64,000 bases of DNA from Erythrobacter sp. ANT-B3C2 (GTDB lineage Bacteria; Pseudomonadota; Alphaproteobacteria; Sphingomonadales; Sphingomonadaceae): positions 124,001 to 188,000 of the forward strand of contig LXQI01000008.1 in the NCBI GenBank assembly GCA_001683845.1, read 5' to 3'. Below are positions 17,049 through 25,239 of this stretch, piece by piece. The first letter of the stretch is position 1, and every line of letters begins with the position of its first letter. The position numbers were made by a program, and so were the translations under genes. A model generated the notes under the pieces. It had not been told where the DNA came from. It did not search any database and was given only the letters and a program-made list of their open reading frames with translations.

Positions 17049-17576
17049 ATGCTGAAGATCCTGATTCCGTTGGCCGCCCTGCTCTTTGGTTCGCAGGCGA
17101 TTGCCAATCCCGGCCCCTACAAGGAGGTTAGGGGATGGTCGCTATTCCGGAACCCGACGAATTGTTCGGCTTACATGATGTTTGAGAACCATGAGGCCGT
17201 GGGATTCGCATACGATGCTGCAGCCCGCTCGACCCGAATATCCTTCAGCGATGCCAGCGCAACAGCGCTGGAAGATGGCGATAGCTCATCGATCGACATC
17301 CTGCTGCGTCGCCCGGACGGCACGGTCGATCATGCATGGGCCGCCACCACATTCCTGGTGAGCGTTGGAGAGGATGGGCGACGAACGCTGTCGAGCCGGT
17401 GGCTCGGCCCCCCTGCGCTGGACGATTTCCGACAGGCGGCTTTCGTCGGCTTCTTCGACAAGGAGCGGGAAATCGGGGTTTTCAGCCTGAGGGGAACAGC
17501 GGCGGCCCTCCAGGAGGTGGTGCAATGTTCGATGCAGGTCAGCACAACCGAACCGAAAGATTCCTCCGCGCGTTAG
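17049..17576 (+). CDS. Secreted protein of unknown function
   Basis: 175 residues. ATG 17049 starts MLKILIPLAALLFGSQAIA, a signal peptide cleaved after AIA or ANP. The mature part begins YKEVRGWSLFRNPTNCSAYMMF and contains two cysteines, one there and one in QEVVQCSMQV near the end, which may form a disulfide. Similar openings (GW.I....CSA...Y) occur in small sphingomonad secreted proteins of unknown function. GAGG precedes the start at a suitable distance; the frame upstream to 16977 is unlikely. The 246 bp before it hold no gene. Convergent with the amidohydrolase gene. Confidence 0.7.
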   Translation: MLKILIPLAALLFGSQAIANPGPYKEVRGWSLFRNPTNCSAYMMFENHEAVGFAYDAAARSTRISFSDASATALEDGDSSSIDILLRRPDGTVDHAWAATTFLVSVGEDGRRTLSSRWLGPPALDDFRQAAFVGFFDKEREIGVFSLRGTAAALQEVVQCSMQVSTTEPKDSSAR

Positions 17577-17657
17577 CAGCGGCGCCGCTCGAACAGGCAG
17601 AGCAACGCACCCGCCCTGCCGCGATCCGGCAATGCCTGTGGTCGAACAGGCGGTGGT

Positions 17658-19070
17658 CTAACGACCTGAGGTGTTCGCCGCGATCTGCTCGAGACGGGCC
17701 TGGATCTCGTCTTCGGGCAGCCAGCGTCCGCTCACCATCACGCCCGCCCGCCGCTCGACATGGGCCAGATCCACCAGCGGGTTCGCGGTCACGAGAATCA
17801 AGTCGGCGCGCTGCCCCGGTGCGATGGTGCCGACGCCCGCGGCTTCACCGAAATACCGCCCGGCTTCGCGGGTGCCAGTCGCCAGCACTTCATAGGGGGT
17901 GAGCCCCGCCGCGGCCATCATGCGCATCTCGTGGTGGATCGAGAAGCCCGGCACGTTGAAAAATTGCGGCGCATCCGAGCCGAGCGCGATCGGGGCTTCG
18001 GCAGCGTGAAGATCGTGCAGCAACCGGCGGCGAAGCTCCACTAGCCGGCTAGTCGCCTCCGGCTGGAAGTCCGGCCGGGCGGAAAAGTCCCGCTTGGCCT
18101 GTGCCCAGCCTTCGAGAATGCGGCGCGGCATGTAGCGCATCTCAGGCCAGGCGATCATCGCCTCGGGCGCTTCGGGCGAGGCAAGGTGCTCGACAAGGCT
18201 GAGTGTCGGCACGTTCCAGGTGCCTGAAGCGACCGTGCGCTGGACGGCTTCGGCGATACGCTGCTCGTCGACCAGATCCACCCAGCCGCTGCCGAAGAAG
18301 CCACGGGGACGTTCGCCCGTATCCACCCCATCGGGCACCAGAAATTCGACGTACCGATCAAAATGATCGATCGACTTCTGCCCCGCATCGAGCGCCTCGG
18401 GCAGCCCCACTTCCTCGGGAATGTGGCCGCCGAAAGGGATGCCGACCGCGTTGGCGGTCTCGGCCAACGCCAGATAGGCGGCGTGCGGAACGCTTCCGAT
18501 CTTGATCAGGTCGTAACCCGCCGCATGGTGGTCGCGCGCAATTTGGCTCGCCATCTCGGGCGTGCCGGCCACCTGCGCGCTGAGCCAGGGGCTCGCGGCG
18601 TGGAGTGTCGGTCCGAGCACCTCGCCCCGGGCGATCCGGTCGCGAAGAGCCAGATGCGCTGCATTGCCGGCCATGTTCCTGACGGTCGTCACCCCATTGG
18701 AGACATAGAGGAACAGCACATCTTCGAGATAGGCGGGGTCGTCCCCGCCCGGCACATGACCGTGCATCTCGGCCAACCCCGGCATCAGCCAGTGCCCCGC
18801 CCCCTGGATGCGCAGGGCGCCATCGGGAATCTCGACCGCATCTGCCGGACCGACTGACACAATTCGATCGCCACGGACCACCACCGTGTGGTCTGCGAGC
18901 ACGTGCTCGCGGTCCATCGGCACGACGTTGACGCCGACGAAGGCGACGCTGTCAGCTCCTGCCGGCTCGCTCGCCTGCGCCCGTGCGCTTGTGGGCAGGA
19001 GCGGCACGAGAAGCAACACAACCAATAGGCTTAGGAGGAGGCGCATCCGGTCGAAAGCGTTACGCGACAT
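17658..19070 (-). CDS. Secreted amidohydrolase family protein
   Basis: A 470-residue metal-dependent hydrolase of the imidazolonepropionase/prolidase-like branch. A signal peptide (LLLSLLVVLLLVPLLPTSARA) sends it to the periplasm. Metal ligands: HxH in LAEMHGHVP near residue 102, Lys in YDLIKIG, His in FGGHIPEE, His in KSIDHFD, and Asp in ALGSDAPQFF. C-terminal strands include GTIAPGQRADLILV. Members hydrolyse peptides, lactams or cyclic amides; substrate unknown here. It stands alone between a secreted protein gene and an untranscribed-looking 106-bp spacer. Confidence 0.88.
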   Translation of the reverse strand: MSRNAFDRMRLLLSLLVVLLLVPLLPTSARAQASEPAGADSVAFVGVNVVPMDREHVLADHTVVVRGDRIVSVGPADAVEIPDGALRIQGAGHWLMPGLAEMHGHVPGGDDPAYLEDVLFLYVSNGVTTVRNMAGNAAHLALRDRIARGEVLGPTLHAASPWLSAQVAGTPEMASQIARDHHAAGYDLIKIGSVPHAAYLALAETANAVGIPFGGHIPEEVGLPEALDAGQKSIDHFDRYVEFLVPDGVDTGERPRGFFGSGWVDLVDEQRIAEAVQRTVASGTWNVPTLSLVEHLASPEAPEAMIAWPEMRYMPRRILEGWAQAKRDFSARPDFQPEATSRLVELRRRLLHDLHAAEAPIALGSDAPQFFNVPGFSIHHEMRMMAAAGLTPYEVLATGTREAGRYFGEAAGVGTIAPGQRADLILVTANPLVDLAHVERRAGVMVSGRWLPEDEIQARLEQIAANTSGR

Positions 19071-19176
19071 GGGATTGCTCTCCTGCTTAAAGTCCGGTTC
19101 TGTGGTTCAGCCTGGCGTGGCGAAGCAAGCTATCATCGCCTGTCAGGTCTGTCATGGCGGACTGTGCGCAGCCGCC

Positions 19177-19416
19177 TTACGCCGAACTCAATGAGCCGGG
19201 TTCGTCAGCCCGAGCCGGTCGCGGAAATGGGGTCGGGCATTGATCGGCGATCGATTGCTGCTCGCTGATGTTCCAGCCGATCGCATACGAATTAACCGGG
19301 CGGTAGCGCTGGTCGGGCGCCTCTCCGCTGGCGACGACCAGGCGATGGTAGGCGCACCCCTGCAGGGGCAGTGCCACAGCCAGGGCGACGACAGCTTTCG
19401 CCAAAAGCCCTTCCAC
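19177..19416 (-). CDS. Small lipoprotein, probably 3'-truncated
   Basis: 79 residues: a signal peptide and lipobox LQGC at 17-20, then AYHRLVVASGE, and NSYAIGWNISEQQSIADQC. This matches the N-terminal half of a small Bor-like sphingomonad lipoprotein family that normally continues with a second conserved helix and a closing Cys. Here the frame runs out into PRPARADEPG, with fragments of the likely continuation in another frame, so the gene may be frameshifted. The 259 bp upstream to 19675 are AT-richer and empty. Confidence 0.45.
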   Translation of the reverse strand: MEGLLAKAVVALAVALPLQGCAYHRLVVASGEAPDQRYRPVNSYAIGWNISEQQSIADQCPTPFPRPARADEPGSLSSA

Positions 19417-19675
19417 ATCGGGAAAAAAAATCGACAGAGTGAGCTCGCAATCTACTTCCCATCCCCCCTAATAATCCTTTCAGAAATCACTGACCTTGAA
19501 AAGGGGCTTTTGTACCGCATGAGGTTCAAACGAAGTGAACATTGGCGCCTACTTGCCTCGTTTCTCGGCCTTGCTGGAATGAGGCCAGAGCGACCCTCGC
19601 TTTGTTGAACGGAACTTCCCTTGTTCCAGCCGTTTAGGCGGGAGTTGCTGTCACCACCGACCACGGCGCCCGCTG

Positions 19676-20359
19676 CTACGAAGGGGAATTAAGCGCGGGC
19701 TGGGGGTGGTGGGGCACGAGGATCATCGTGTCGCCCTCGACCCGCCACGAGGCAAGCCGCGAGAGCAGGTTCATGCCGATCACATTGGTCGGGCCGAGGC
19801 CGGGAGCGATGATCGCGTCGAGCCCACGGGCGGTGACGTTGCCGAAGCTCAGGTCGTCGATCGAGGTGAGCTGGGCAGACACAGTGCCGTTGGCGGTTTG
19901 CATCCGCACCGGGAGCCCGCTGGAACGCGGTTCCAACCCGGCCGCTTCGGCGGTTTCGGCCGATACAGCGGTGAGCGTGGCGCCGGTATCGACCAGGAAG
20001 TTCGCCGGATAGCCGTTTAGCTGACCTTGCAGCCAGAAATGCCCGTCGCGTGCCAGCTGCACGCGGGTTTCGCCGCCTTCAACCACCTGCTGCGGAAGGC
20101 CGAATTCAGGCAACGCGAAGCCGAAGCGCGGATCCATCCGCGAAAGCTGCAGCACCACCAGCACCAGCACGCCCATGAGGCACACGGTGCTGGCCAGCCG
20201 GAGCAGGCGGCCGAGCGAGGGAACCCAGCGGATCAGCAGCGAGCCCAGCAGGCCCACCAGCATCGCCGCAACCGCGGCCATCAACAGGCCGGAGCGGGGC
20301 AGTTCGGCAAGGCTGTGGGCGAGCTGGTCCCAAACGGGTGCGAAATCCATGCGGCCCAT
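19676..20359 (-). CDS. Membrane retropepsin-like aspartic protease
   Basis: 227 residues of the clan AA family (TIGR02281-like). Two N-terminal membrane helices (about 25-45 and 55-75) are followed by a single retropepsin domain: FLVDTGAT with the catalytic Asp near residue 123, then a flap region and VIGMNLLSRL near 195. As in retroviral proteases, one domain supplies one Asp, so it must dimerise. Substrates of this bacterial family are largely unknown, though some members act in envelope quality control. It precedes no gene closely on the minus strand; the DUF5996 gene ends 33 bases upstream. Confidence 0.87.
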   Translation of the reverse strand: MGRMDFAPVWDQLAHSLAELPRSGLLMAAVAAMLVGLLGSLLIRWVPSLGRLLRLASTVCLMGVLVLVVLQLSRMDPRFGFALPEFGLPQQVVEGGETRVQLARDGHFWLQGQLNGYPANFLVDTGATLTAVSAETAEAAGLEPRSSGLPVRMQTANGTVSAQLTSIDDLSFGNVTARGLDAIIAPGLGPTNVIGMNLLSRLASWRVEGDTMILVPHHPQPALNSPS

Positions 20360-20392
20360 ATAGAGGCTGACAGCTTACTTTGCGATGAGCGA

Positions 20393-21340
20393 TCAGCCGG
20401 CCGGCGGCGGGCGCCCGGGCGGGCTTTGCATTGAGCTTGCAAGCCCATCGGGCCAATCGAGCAAGCGGGCCGCAACGGCGTAGCTCGAGGCGAGGAAGGC
20501 CTGCACTTCGGCGTCGGGATCGGCAGATGCGCGCACGGCCGCGTAGGGCAGAACGAATTCGCGGAGCGCTTCGTGCCAGAAGGCGGCGGAGGGCATCACT
20601 GGCTGCTTCGCCAGCCCCTCCGGCACCGGGTAGGCATAGGCGTAGAAGGCAGCCTCCTCCATCGCGCTACCCGCCCCGCTGCCGGGCCAGAAGCCGGCGC
20701 TGATCACCTCATGGCTGTAGGCTTCGCGGGTGACTTCATCGGGTAAAGCGGGGATGCCGCCGGGGTGCACGGGCGCGGGTCGTCCTGAAAAGCGGGTGAC
20801 CGCCAGGTCGAGGCTGCCCCAGAACAGATGGCTGGGAGAGGTCTTGCCGCGATAGAGCGCGCGGAAGGCGGTGAAACAGCGATCAGCGGCGAGGAAGGCG
20901 CCGTGGAGGCGGCGCGCGGAATCAGGGTCCCACTCGCGGGGCGCGTGATCATCCCGGAACGGCACCGGGTTGGACATCTCGTTGGGAGCACCATGCAGCG
21001 GCGCCGGAAGGCCAAGCGCGGCGAGGCGCTCGGCGAGCTGCTCCTGGACGGCGGCGATCGACAAGCCGGCCACCGGGAGCTGCGCCACCGTGCCGTTGTT
21101 GCACTGAATGGTGACCGCGCCTGCGAGAAAGTCGAGCTCGACGGTGAAATGCGCTCCATCGGCCGGCAGGCAGCGGGTCACGGCGCCGCGCGGACTTATC
21201 CGCAGCGCCACGTGCCAGCCATGGTTGATCCACGGCAGCAGGCGCAGCGGCAACTTGCCGATCAGTTGCAGCAGCAGGTGGATCGTTTCCGTGGTCGGCC
21301 GGTGGGCGGCGGAATCGAGGTGCGGCCAACCTTCGCTCAT
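20393..21340 (-). CDS. DUF5996 family protein
   Basis: 315 residues. Family hallmarks: WPHLDSAAHRPTTETIHLL at the N-terminus, LLPWINHGWHVAL, HGAFLAADRCFTAF, SPSHLFWGSLDLAVTRFSGR near residue 175 and HEVISAGFWPG near 215. DUF5996 proteins are cytoplasmic and uncharacterised; the histidine-rich conserved core suggests metal binding or hydrolysis. The ATG overlaps the stop of a mini-ORF (ATGA), the last of three such overlaps leading from egtD, so it is probably translated as part of the ergothioneine operon. Confidence 0.85.
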   Translation of the reverse strand: MSEGWPHLDSAAHRPTTETIHLLLQLIGKLPLRLLPWINHGWHVALRISPRGAVTRCLPADGAHFTVELDFLAGAVTIQCNNGTVAQLPVAGLSIAAVQEQLAERLAALGLPAPLHGAPNEMSNPVPFRDDHAPREWDPDSARRLHGAFLAADRCFTAFRALYRGKTSPSHLFWGSLDLAVTRFSGRPAPVHPGGIPALPDEVTREAYSHEVISAGFWPGSGAGSAMEEAAFYAYAYPVPEGLAKQPVMPSAAFWHEALREFVLPYAAVRASADPDAEVQAFLASSYAVAARLLDWPDGLASSMQSPPGRPPPAG

Positions 21341-21404
21341 GTTTTGCTACGCGGGCGCAAGCTCCCGCTCATGATTTGCTACGCGGGCGCAAGCTCCCGC
21401 TCAT
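21337..21404 (-). repeat. 32-bp tandem repeat with chained mini-ORFs
   Basis: A 32-bp unit beginning ATGAGCGGGAGCTTGCGCCC occurs twice (21404-21373 and 21372-21341) with one differing base, and the DUF5996 start begins a third partial copy. Each unit encodes an 11-residue ORF (MSGSLRPRSKS, MSGSLRPRSKT) whose stop overlaps the next ATG as ATGA. The first ATG overlaps the egtD stop, the last stop overlaps the DUF5996 ATG. GCGGG and CCCGC within each unit can pair. It is not a CRISPR array. Confidence 0.85.
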
Positions 21405-22411
21405 GGCGCGTTCCGGGGGCGGGTGGCGGAGGCGAGGAGGAGCGAGAAGCGCTGCTGCGCGTCCAGCCAGCGTTCCACCGGGGTCCACCCGCCGGCGAGC
21501 AGCAGCGTGTACTGGCTGCGGCGATCGAATTTGTGGCTGTTCTCGGTGTGGATGGTCTCACGCCGGGCCATGGTGAAGGATCGCCCGGCAATTTCGAAGG
21601 CGAGGTCCTCGCTTGCTTCGAGGTGCATCTCGATCCGCGCATAGGTGTCGTTCCAGCGGGCGACGTGGCGCAGCTTGTCCACCGGGATTGTGCCGCCAAG
21701 CTCGCGATTGATCCGGTGCGCGAGATTTTGGTTGAAGCGGGCGGTGATGCCGCGTGTATCATCATAGGCGGCGGTGAGGACGGCCGGGTCCTTGATCAGG
21801 TCCATGCCGATCAACAGCATCGAGCCATTGCCCAGCGTCTCGCGCATCGAACGCAGGAGATCGACTGCAGTGCGCGCGACCATGTTGCCGATGGTGGAGC
21901 CGGGGAAGAAGCCGAGCATCGGCAGACCCGCCACCGCTTCGGGCAGCACCACCGGCCGGGTGAAATCCGCTTCGACCGGGTGCACCGGCAGCTGCGGGAA
22001 GTTCTGCGCCAGATCGGCCGCCGCGGCGCGCAGGAAATCGCCCGAAATATCGAGGGGGACGTAAGCCGCGGGTGCGATGGCGCGCAGCAGCAGCGGGGTC
22101 TTGACCGAGGAACCCGAGCCGAACTCGACCACCGCCCGGCCCCGCCCGATCAGCCCGGCGAAATCGCCGCCGCGCCGCTCGAGGATCTCGGTCTCTGCGC
22201 GGGTCGGGTAATATTCCGGAAGGCGGGTGATCTCCTCGAAGAGCTCCGAGCCGGCATCGTCATACAACCAGCGTGCGGGGACGGCCTTGGTCTTCTGCGA
22301 AAGCCCCTCGAGCACATCCTCGCGGAAGGCGTGGGCGACGCCGTTCTCGTCCCGATCGACCTGCGAGAGGCCTTCGGTCTCCAGTGCTTCGCTCTGCAAC
22401 GGGCCGCTCAC
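21401..22411 (-). CDS. egtD: L-histidine N(alpha)-methyltransferase EgtD
   Basis: A 336-residue SAM-dependent enzyme that trimethylates histidine to hercynine, the first step of ergothioneine synthesis. Seen: LSQKTKAVPARWLYDDAGSELFEEIT near residue 40, the SAM site VVEFGSGSSVKTPLLL near 95, YVPLDISGDFL near 120, FFPGSTIGN near 170, and FNQNLAHRINRELGG near 235. GTG 22411 overlaps the egtB stop by four bases (GTGA), so translation is coupled. The stop overlaps the first mini-ORF of the 32-bp repeat. Confidence 0.94.
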   Translation of the reverse strand: MSGPLQSEALETEGLSQVDRDENGVAHAFREDVLEGLSQKTKAVPARWLYDDAGSELFEEITRLPEYYPTRAETEILERRGGDFAGLIGRGRAVVEFGSGSSVKTPLLLRAIAPAAYVPLDISGDFLRAAAADLAQNFPQLPVHPVEADFTRPVVLPEAVAGLPMLGFFPGSTIGNMVARTAVDLLRSMRETLGNGSMLLIGMDLIKDPAVLTAAYDDTRGITARFNQNLAHRINRELGGTIPVDKLRHVARWNDTYARIEMHLEASEDLAFEIAGRSFTMARRETIHTENSHKFDRRSQYTLLLAGGWTPVERWLDAQQRFSLLLASATRPRNAP

Positions 22412-23691
22412 AGGTCTTTTGCCAGACGCAGGCCGGTGAACTGCCAGCGCTGGCGCGGGTAGAAGAAATTGCGATACGTCAGGCGCGAATGGCCGCGGGG
22501 GGTGGCGCAGCTGGCACCCTTGAGCACCCATTGGCCGGCCATGAACTTGCCGTTGTACTCGCCCACCGCTCCTGCCGCCGGCCGGAAGCGCGGATAGGGC
22601 AGATAGGCCGAGCGGGTGAACTGCCAGACGTCGCCGAACAGCGCGTGGCCGCCGTAGGGCAGTGGCGGGTTGGCCCAACGATCCGGCGGGTCGAGCTGGT
22701 TGCCGGCAGTGGGGTCTGCGTCCTGTGCGGCGGTTTCCCACTCGAACTCGGTGGGCAGGCGGTGGCCGGACCAGGCGGCGAAAGCGTCGGCCTCGAAGTA
22801 GGAAATGTTGCTGACCGGGGCGTGCGGATTGCGCGGGAGCCAGCCGGCGTGGGTGAAATGCTCGCCCTCGCGCCAGTAGAGCGGGGCGCGGATGCCCTTG
22901 CGCTGCACCCAGTCCCAGCCGTCTGATAGCCACAGGGCGGCAGTGGTGTAGCCGCCATCGGCGATGAAGGCGGCCCATTCGCCAATGGTGACGAGGCGGC
23001 GGGAGAGCGCGAAGGGCTCCAGCAGCACGCGATGCGCTGGTCCCTCGTTGTCGAATGCGAAGCAGGCGTTGTCAGTGGCGGCATCGTGGCCGATGCGGGC
23101 GATGCCGCCGGGATGCTCGATCCAGCTGTCCTGCGGGGACGAGGCGGGAGGCGGCGCGGAACCGGGCCACATCGCGGGACCGAGCGGGTTCTGGAACAGC
23201 GCATGCTTGATATCGGTGAGCAGCAGTTCCTGGTGCTGCTGCTCGTGCGCGAAGCCCAGTGCAATCAGGGGTGCGATCAGGGGCGTAAGCTGCTCTTCCT
23301 GCTCGCCGCTTTCGAGCAGCGCTGCCATTGCATCGTCGACCCGTGCGCGCCAATCGAGGATCTCGTCCAGCGAGGGGCGCGAGAGCAGGCCGCGGCTGGT
23401 GCGGGCGATCCGCTCGCCCTCGGCCTCGTAATAGGAGTTGAACAGGAACGGCCATTTCTCGTCCTGCAGGCGATAGGACGGGGCGTGGTCGCGCAGGAGG
23501 AAGGTTTCGAAGAACCAGGTGGTGTGCGCCAGGTGCCATTTCGCGGGCGAGGCATCCGGCATCGATTGCAGCGTGGCATCGGCATCGGACAGCGGCGCGG
23601 CCAGCTGTTCGGACAGGCGCCGGGTAGCGGCGTAGCGCTGGGCCAGGGGGGGTGTGCCGGGCGAGCGCGCCTGAAGCTGCGGCTGGGCCAA
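22408..23691 (-). CDS. egtB: Ergothioneine sulfoxide synthase EgtB
   Basis: A 427-residue non-heme iron enzyme that joins hercynine to a thiol donor with oxygen. The N-terminal DinB-like domain supplies iron ligands (HLAHTTWFFETFLL near residue 53; HEQQHQELLLTDIKH near 147) and the C-terminal half is a formylglycine-generating-enzyme fold (ISYFEADAFAAWSGHRLPTEFEWE; NGKFMAGQWVLKGASCATP). The TTG start at 23691 has CAGGAGAG before it. No egtA or egtC is nearby, so the donor could be cysteine or gamma-glutamylcysteine from the gshA product; downstream C-S lyase (EgtE) is also not here. Confidence 0.92.
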   Translation of the reverse strand: MAQPQLQARSPGTPPLAQRYAATRRLSEQLAAPLSDADATLQSMPDASPAKWHLAHTTWFFETFLLRDHAPSYRLQDEKWPFLFNSYYEAEGERIARTSRGLLSRPSLDEILDWRARVDDAMAALLESGEQEEQLTPLIAPLIALGFAHEQQHQELLLTDIKHALFQNPLGPAMWPGSAPPPASSPQDSWIEHPGGIARIGHDAATDNACFAFDNEGPAHRVLLEPFALSRRLVTIGEWAAFIADGGYTTAALWLSDGWDWVQRKGIRAPLYWREGEHFTHAGWLPRNPHAPVSNISYFEADAFAAWSGHRLPTEFEWETAAQDADPTAGNQLDPPDRWANPPLPYGGHALFGDVWQFTRSAYLPYPRFRPAAGAVGEYNGKFMAGQWVLKGASCATPRGHSRLTYRNFFYPRQRWQFTGLRLAKDL

Positions 23692-23824
23692 ATCGCACTC
23701 TCCTGGATCATGCCCCGGAACGGGGGAGCCGTAATATCAGAACAGGCGGGGTGCGGCGGCGGTTCCGCTCTTTGTCATGTCCAAAAGGGCAGTCCACCGC
23801 CCTGCCCTTCCCAACCCCCGTGCC

Positions 23825-25198
23825 TCAGGCCGCGTCGCGCTGGCGGTCCGCGGCTTCGAGATTGAGCATTTCGGCCAGCAGGAAGGCCAGTTCCAGCGCT
23901 TGCGCGGCGTTGAGGCGCGGATCGCAATGCGTATGATAGCGATCGCCCAGCGCCGCATCGGTGATGGCGACTGCGCCGCCGGTGCATTCGGTCACGTCCT
24001 GCCCGGTCATCTCGACGTGGATACCGCCGGCATGGGTGCCCTCCGCGCGGTGGACGGCGAAGAAGCCGCGAACCTCGGCCAGGATGCGATCGAACGGCCG
24101 CGTCTTGTAGCCGCTCTCCGCCTTGACGACGTTGCCGTGCATCGGGTCGCACGACCACAGCACCGGGTGCCCCTCGCGCTGCACCGCGCGGACCAGGCGC
24201 GGCAGCCCGGCCTCGACCTTGTCGTACCCGAAGCGGCCGATCAGCGTGATCCGGCCGGGCTCGCGCGCGGGGTTGAGCGTATCCAGCAGGGTGCACAGCA
24301 CGTCGGGCTCGAGGCTCGGGCCGCACTTCACGCCGAGCGGATTGCCCACGCCGCGCAGGAACTCGACATGCGCGCTACCGGGAAAGCGCGTGCGATCGCC
24401 CACCCACAGGAAGTGAGCCGATGTATCGTACCAATCGCCGGTGAGCGAATCGCGCCGCGCGAGCGCCTGTTCGTAGGGGAGCAGCAGCGCTTCGTGGCTG
24501 GTGTAGAAGGCGGTGCTCTTGAGCTGGGGCACGGTGTCTGGATTGACTCCGCAGGCCTCCATGAAATCGAGCGCCTCGCCGATCCGGTCGGCCAGATTGC
24601 GGAACTTGTCGGCCCAGGGCGAGCGGCCCATGAAATCCAGCGTCCACTGGTGGACCTGGCGCAGGTTCGCATAGCCGCCATGGGCGAAGGCGCGCAGCAG
24701 GTTGAGCGTGGCGGCGGCCTGGCTGTAGGCGCGGATCATCCGCTCGGGATCGTTGCGGCGCGCCTCGGGCGTGAACTCGATGGCGTTCACATTGTCACCG
24801 AAATAGCTGGGGAGCGTCACCGCGCCTTGCGTCTCGGTATCGGAGCTGCGCGGCTTGGCGAACTGGCCGGCCATGCGCCCCAGCTTCACCACCGGGCGCT
24901 TGCCGGCGAAGGTGAGCACCACCGCCATCTGCAGGATCACGCGGAAGGTGTCACGGATATTGTTAGGGTGAAATTCGGCGAAGCTTTCGGCGCAATCACC
25001 GCCCTGCAGCAGGAAGGCGCGGCCTTCGGCCACCTCGGCCAGCTGCGCCTTCAGCTCGCGCGCCTCTCCGGCGAACACCAGCGGGGGGTAATTGCCGAGA
25101 GTCGCCTCGGCGGCGGCGAGTGCGGAAGGATCGTCATATTGCGGCAGGTGCCGCGCCTCGAAGCGCTTCCAGCTGTCGGGATTCCAGTTCTGTGGCAC
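23825..25198 (-). CDS. Class II DAHP synthase
   Basis: 457 residues; 3-deoxy-D-arabino-heptulosonate 7-phosphate synthase of the plant/actinobacterial class, condensing PEP and erythrose 4-phosphate at the entry of the shikimate pathway. Seen: [11 protein letters not shown] near residue 67, [13 protein letters not shown] near 110, [30 protein letters not shown] near residue 355, [18 protein letters not shown] and [16 protein letters not shown] 25198 gives the canonical N-terminus ([12 protein letters not shown]). It is encoded 41 bases after the M16 protease stop on the same strand, so readthrough is likely. Confidence 0.95.
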   Translation of the reverse strand: MPQNWNPDSWKRFEARHLPQYDDPSALAAAEATLGNYPPLVFAGEARELKAQLAEVAEGRAFLLQGGDCAESFAEFHPNNIRDTFRVILQMAVVLTFAGKRPVVKLGRMAGQFAKPRSSDTETQGAVTLPSYFGDNVNAIEFTPEARRNDPERMIRAYSQAAATLNLLRAFAHGGYANLRQVHQWTLDFMGRSPWADKFRNLADRIGEALDFMEACGVNPDTVPQLKSTAFYTSHEALLLPYEQALARRDSLTGDWYDTSAHFLWVGDRTRFPGSAHVEFLRGVGNPLGVKCGPSLEPDVLCTLLDTLNPAREPGRITLIGRFGYDKVEAGLPRLVRAVQREGHPVLWSCDPMHGNVVKAESGYKTRPFDRILAEVRGFFAVHRAEGTHAGGIHVEMTGQDVTECTGGAVAITDAALGDRYHTHCDPRLNAAQALELAFLLAEMLNLEAADRQRDAA

Positions 25199-25239
25199 TT
25201 TACTCGCTGCTTTCCGGGATCTGCGGGGATCGGGCGCCT

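Noticed and set aside
19611-19634. GGAAC-N16-GTT, like an EcfG general-stress promoter
   Set aside because: It points to no gene on the plus strand, and a single short match is expected by chance.
21337-21404. CRISPR-like array
   Set aside because: The units abut directly without spacers, and reading frames explain them better.
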